A stretch of 11,925 bases of DNA from Candidatus Parvarchaeota archaeon. Its GTDB lineage: Archaea > Nanobdellota > Nanobdellia > Parvarchaeales > Parvarchaeaceae. Shown here in pieces: positions 11,801 through 11,925 of the stretch. The translations under genes and the position numbers were made by a program. The notes below the pieces were generated by a model. That model had not been told where the DNA came from. It worked only from the letters and a program-made list of their open reading frames with translations, and ran no database searches. The stretch covers positions 1 to 11,925 of the forward strand of contig JAMCSQ010000042.1 of NCBI GenBank assembly GCA_023378805.1. Direction: 5' to 3'. Numbering within the stretch: position 1 is the stretch's first letter; every line of letters begins with the position of its first letter.

Positions 11801-11925
11801 ATGCCATTTAAAGTCTCAAACAATAAAGAAAAAGAAAAAGCAGAGCATTCCTATACATATTCACACACAACTAAGCACTTAAATTTTACAGTAAAAAGCA
11901 AGCGTTCTCAGTCAGCATTAGAGTA
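11801..11925 (+). CDS. Start of a probable class III signal peptide (archaeal pilin-like) protein, partial
   Basis: The frame is open from ATG 11801 to the window end (41 residues). It starts MPFKVSNNKEKEKAEHSYTY, a hydrophilic, Lys-rich leader, and ends KSKRSQSALE with the next codon beginning TA, consistent with Tyr. Archaeal pilin-like proteins (class III signal peptides, DUF361 type) have a basic leader, then QxxLE(Y/F) leading into a hydrophobic helix; QSALE fits this with Ser instead of Gly before the cut. The hydrophobic helix itself would lie beyond the window, so this is tentative. A competing ATG at 11796 in another frame stops after 28 codons. If correct, the product is exported and processed by a prepilin peptidase. 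Confidence 0.5.
   Translation, partial: MPFKVSNNKEKEKAEHSYTYSHTTKHLNFTVKSKRSQSALE

Noticed and set aside
11796..11882. Alternative ATG at 11796
   Set aside because: Its frame stops after 28 codons, whereas the ATG at 11801 is open to the window end and suits the TATA spacing.
1..11925. tRNA, rRNA, CRISPR arrays, insertion sequences
   Set aside because: I looked for cloverleaf-like segments, regularly spaced direct repeats and transposase motifs on both strands and saw none; the intein is the only mobile element.

Overview
The window looks like chromosomal DNA from a small-genome, AT-rich archaeon. Evidence for Archaea: the crenarchaeal-style two-subunit 2-oxoacid:ferredoxin oxidoreductase; TATA-like boxes about 25-28 nt upstream of start codons that seem to be used without a leader; an archaeal surface-protein C-terminus at the left edge; and what looks like a class III (pilin-type) signal peptide at the right edge. 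Tight packing, gene overlaps and a near-complete oxidative TCA segment in an AT-rich genome fit the ARMAN-type lineages (Parvarchaeota/Micrarchaeota). That placement is inference from gene content, not a phylogenetic result.

Layout. 1-663 is the 3' part of a secreted/surface protein gene. 761-2729 is sucCD (succinyl-CoA ligase), starting leaderless. After a 93-nt gap carrying two perfect dyads around a TATA-like box comes a rightward operon: thioredoxin, korA, korB (interrupted by an in-frame intein) and gltA, which abut or overlap. A T-rich stretch then separates this from a convergent leftward operon read from the right: a possible 35-codon leader ORF, sdhA, sdhB, sdhC and a 57-codon membrane ORF. 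At the right edge a divergent gene starts at 11801 and runs off the window.

How the genes work together. KorAB would oxidise 2-oxoglutarate (and perhaps pyruvate) to acyl-CoA plus reduced ferredoxin. SucCD would turn succinyl-CoA into succinate with ATP/GTP formation. SdhABC would oxidise succinate to fumarate and pass electrons to the quinone pool. GltA would feed acetyl-CoA in as citrate. Aconitase, isocitrate dehydrogenase, fumarase and malate dehydrogenase are not in the window.

The most interesting points: (1) the KorB intein splits the Fe-S ligand motif CPGC, with extein Cys at -3 and intein Cys1 forming a CxxC pair that could be a redox switch on splicing, with a thioredoxin encoded in the same operon; (2) the SDH membrane subunit resembles the actinobacterial Sdh1 (type F) anchor, whose cofactor is a membrane-embedded Rieske-type cluster; (3) a tiny two-helix membrane ORF follows sdhC with a 1-nt gap; (4) twin operator-like dyads flank the thioredoxin/kor promoter.
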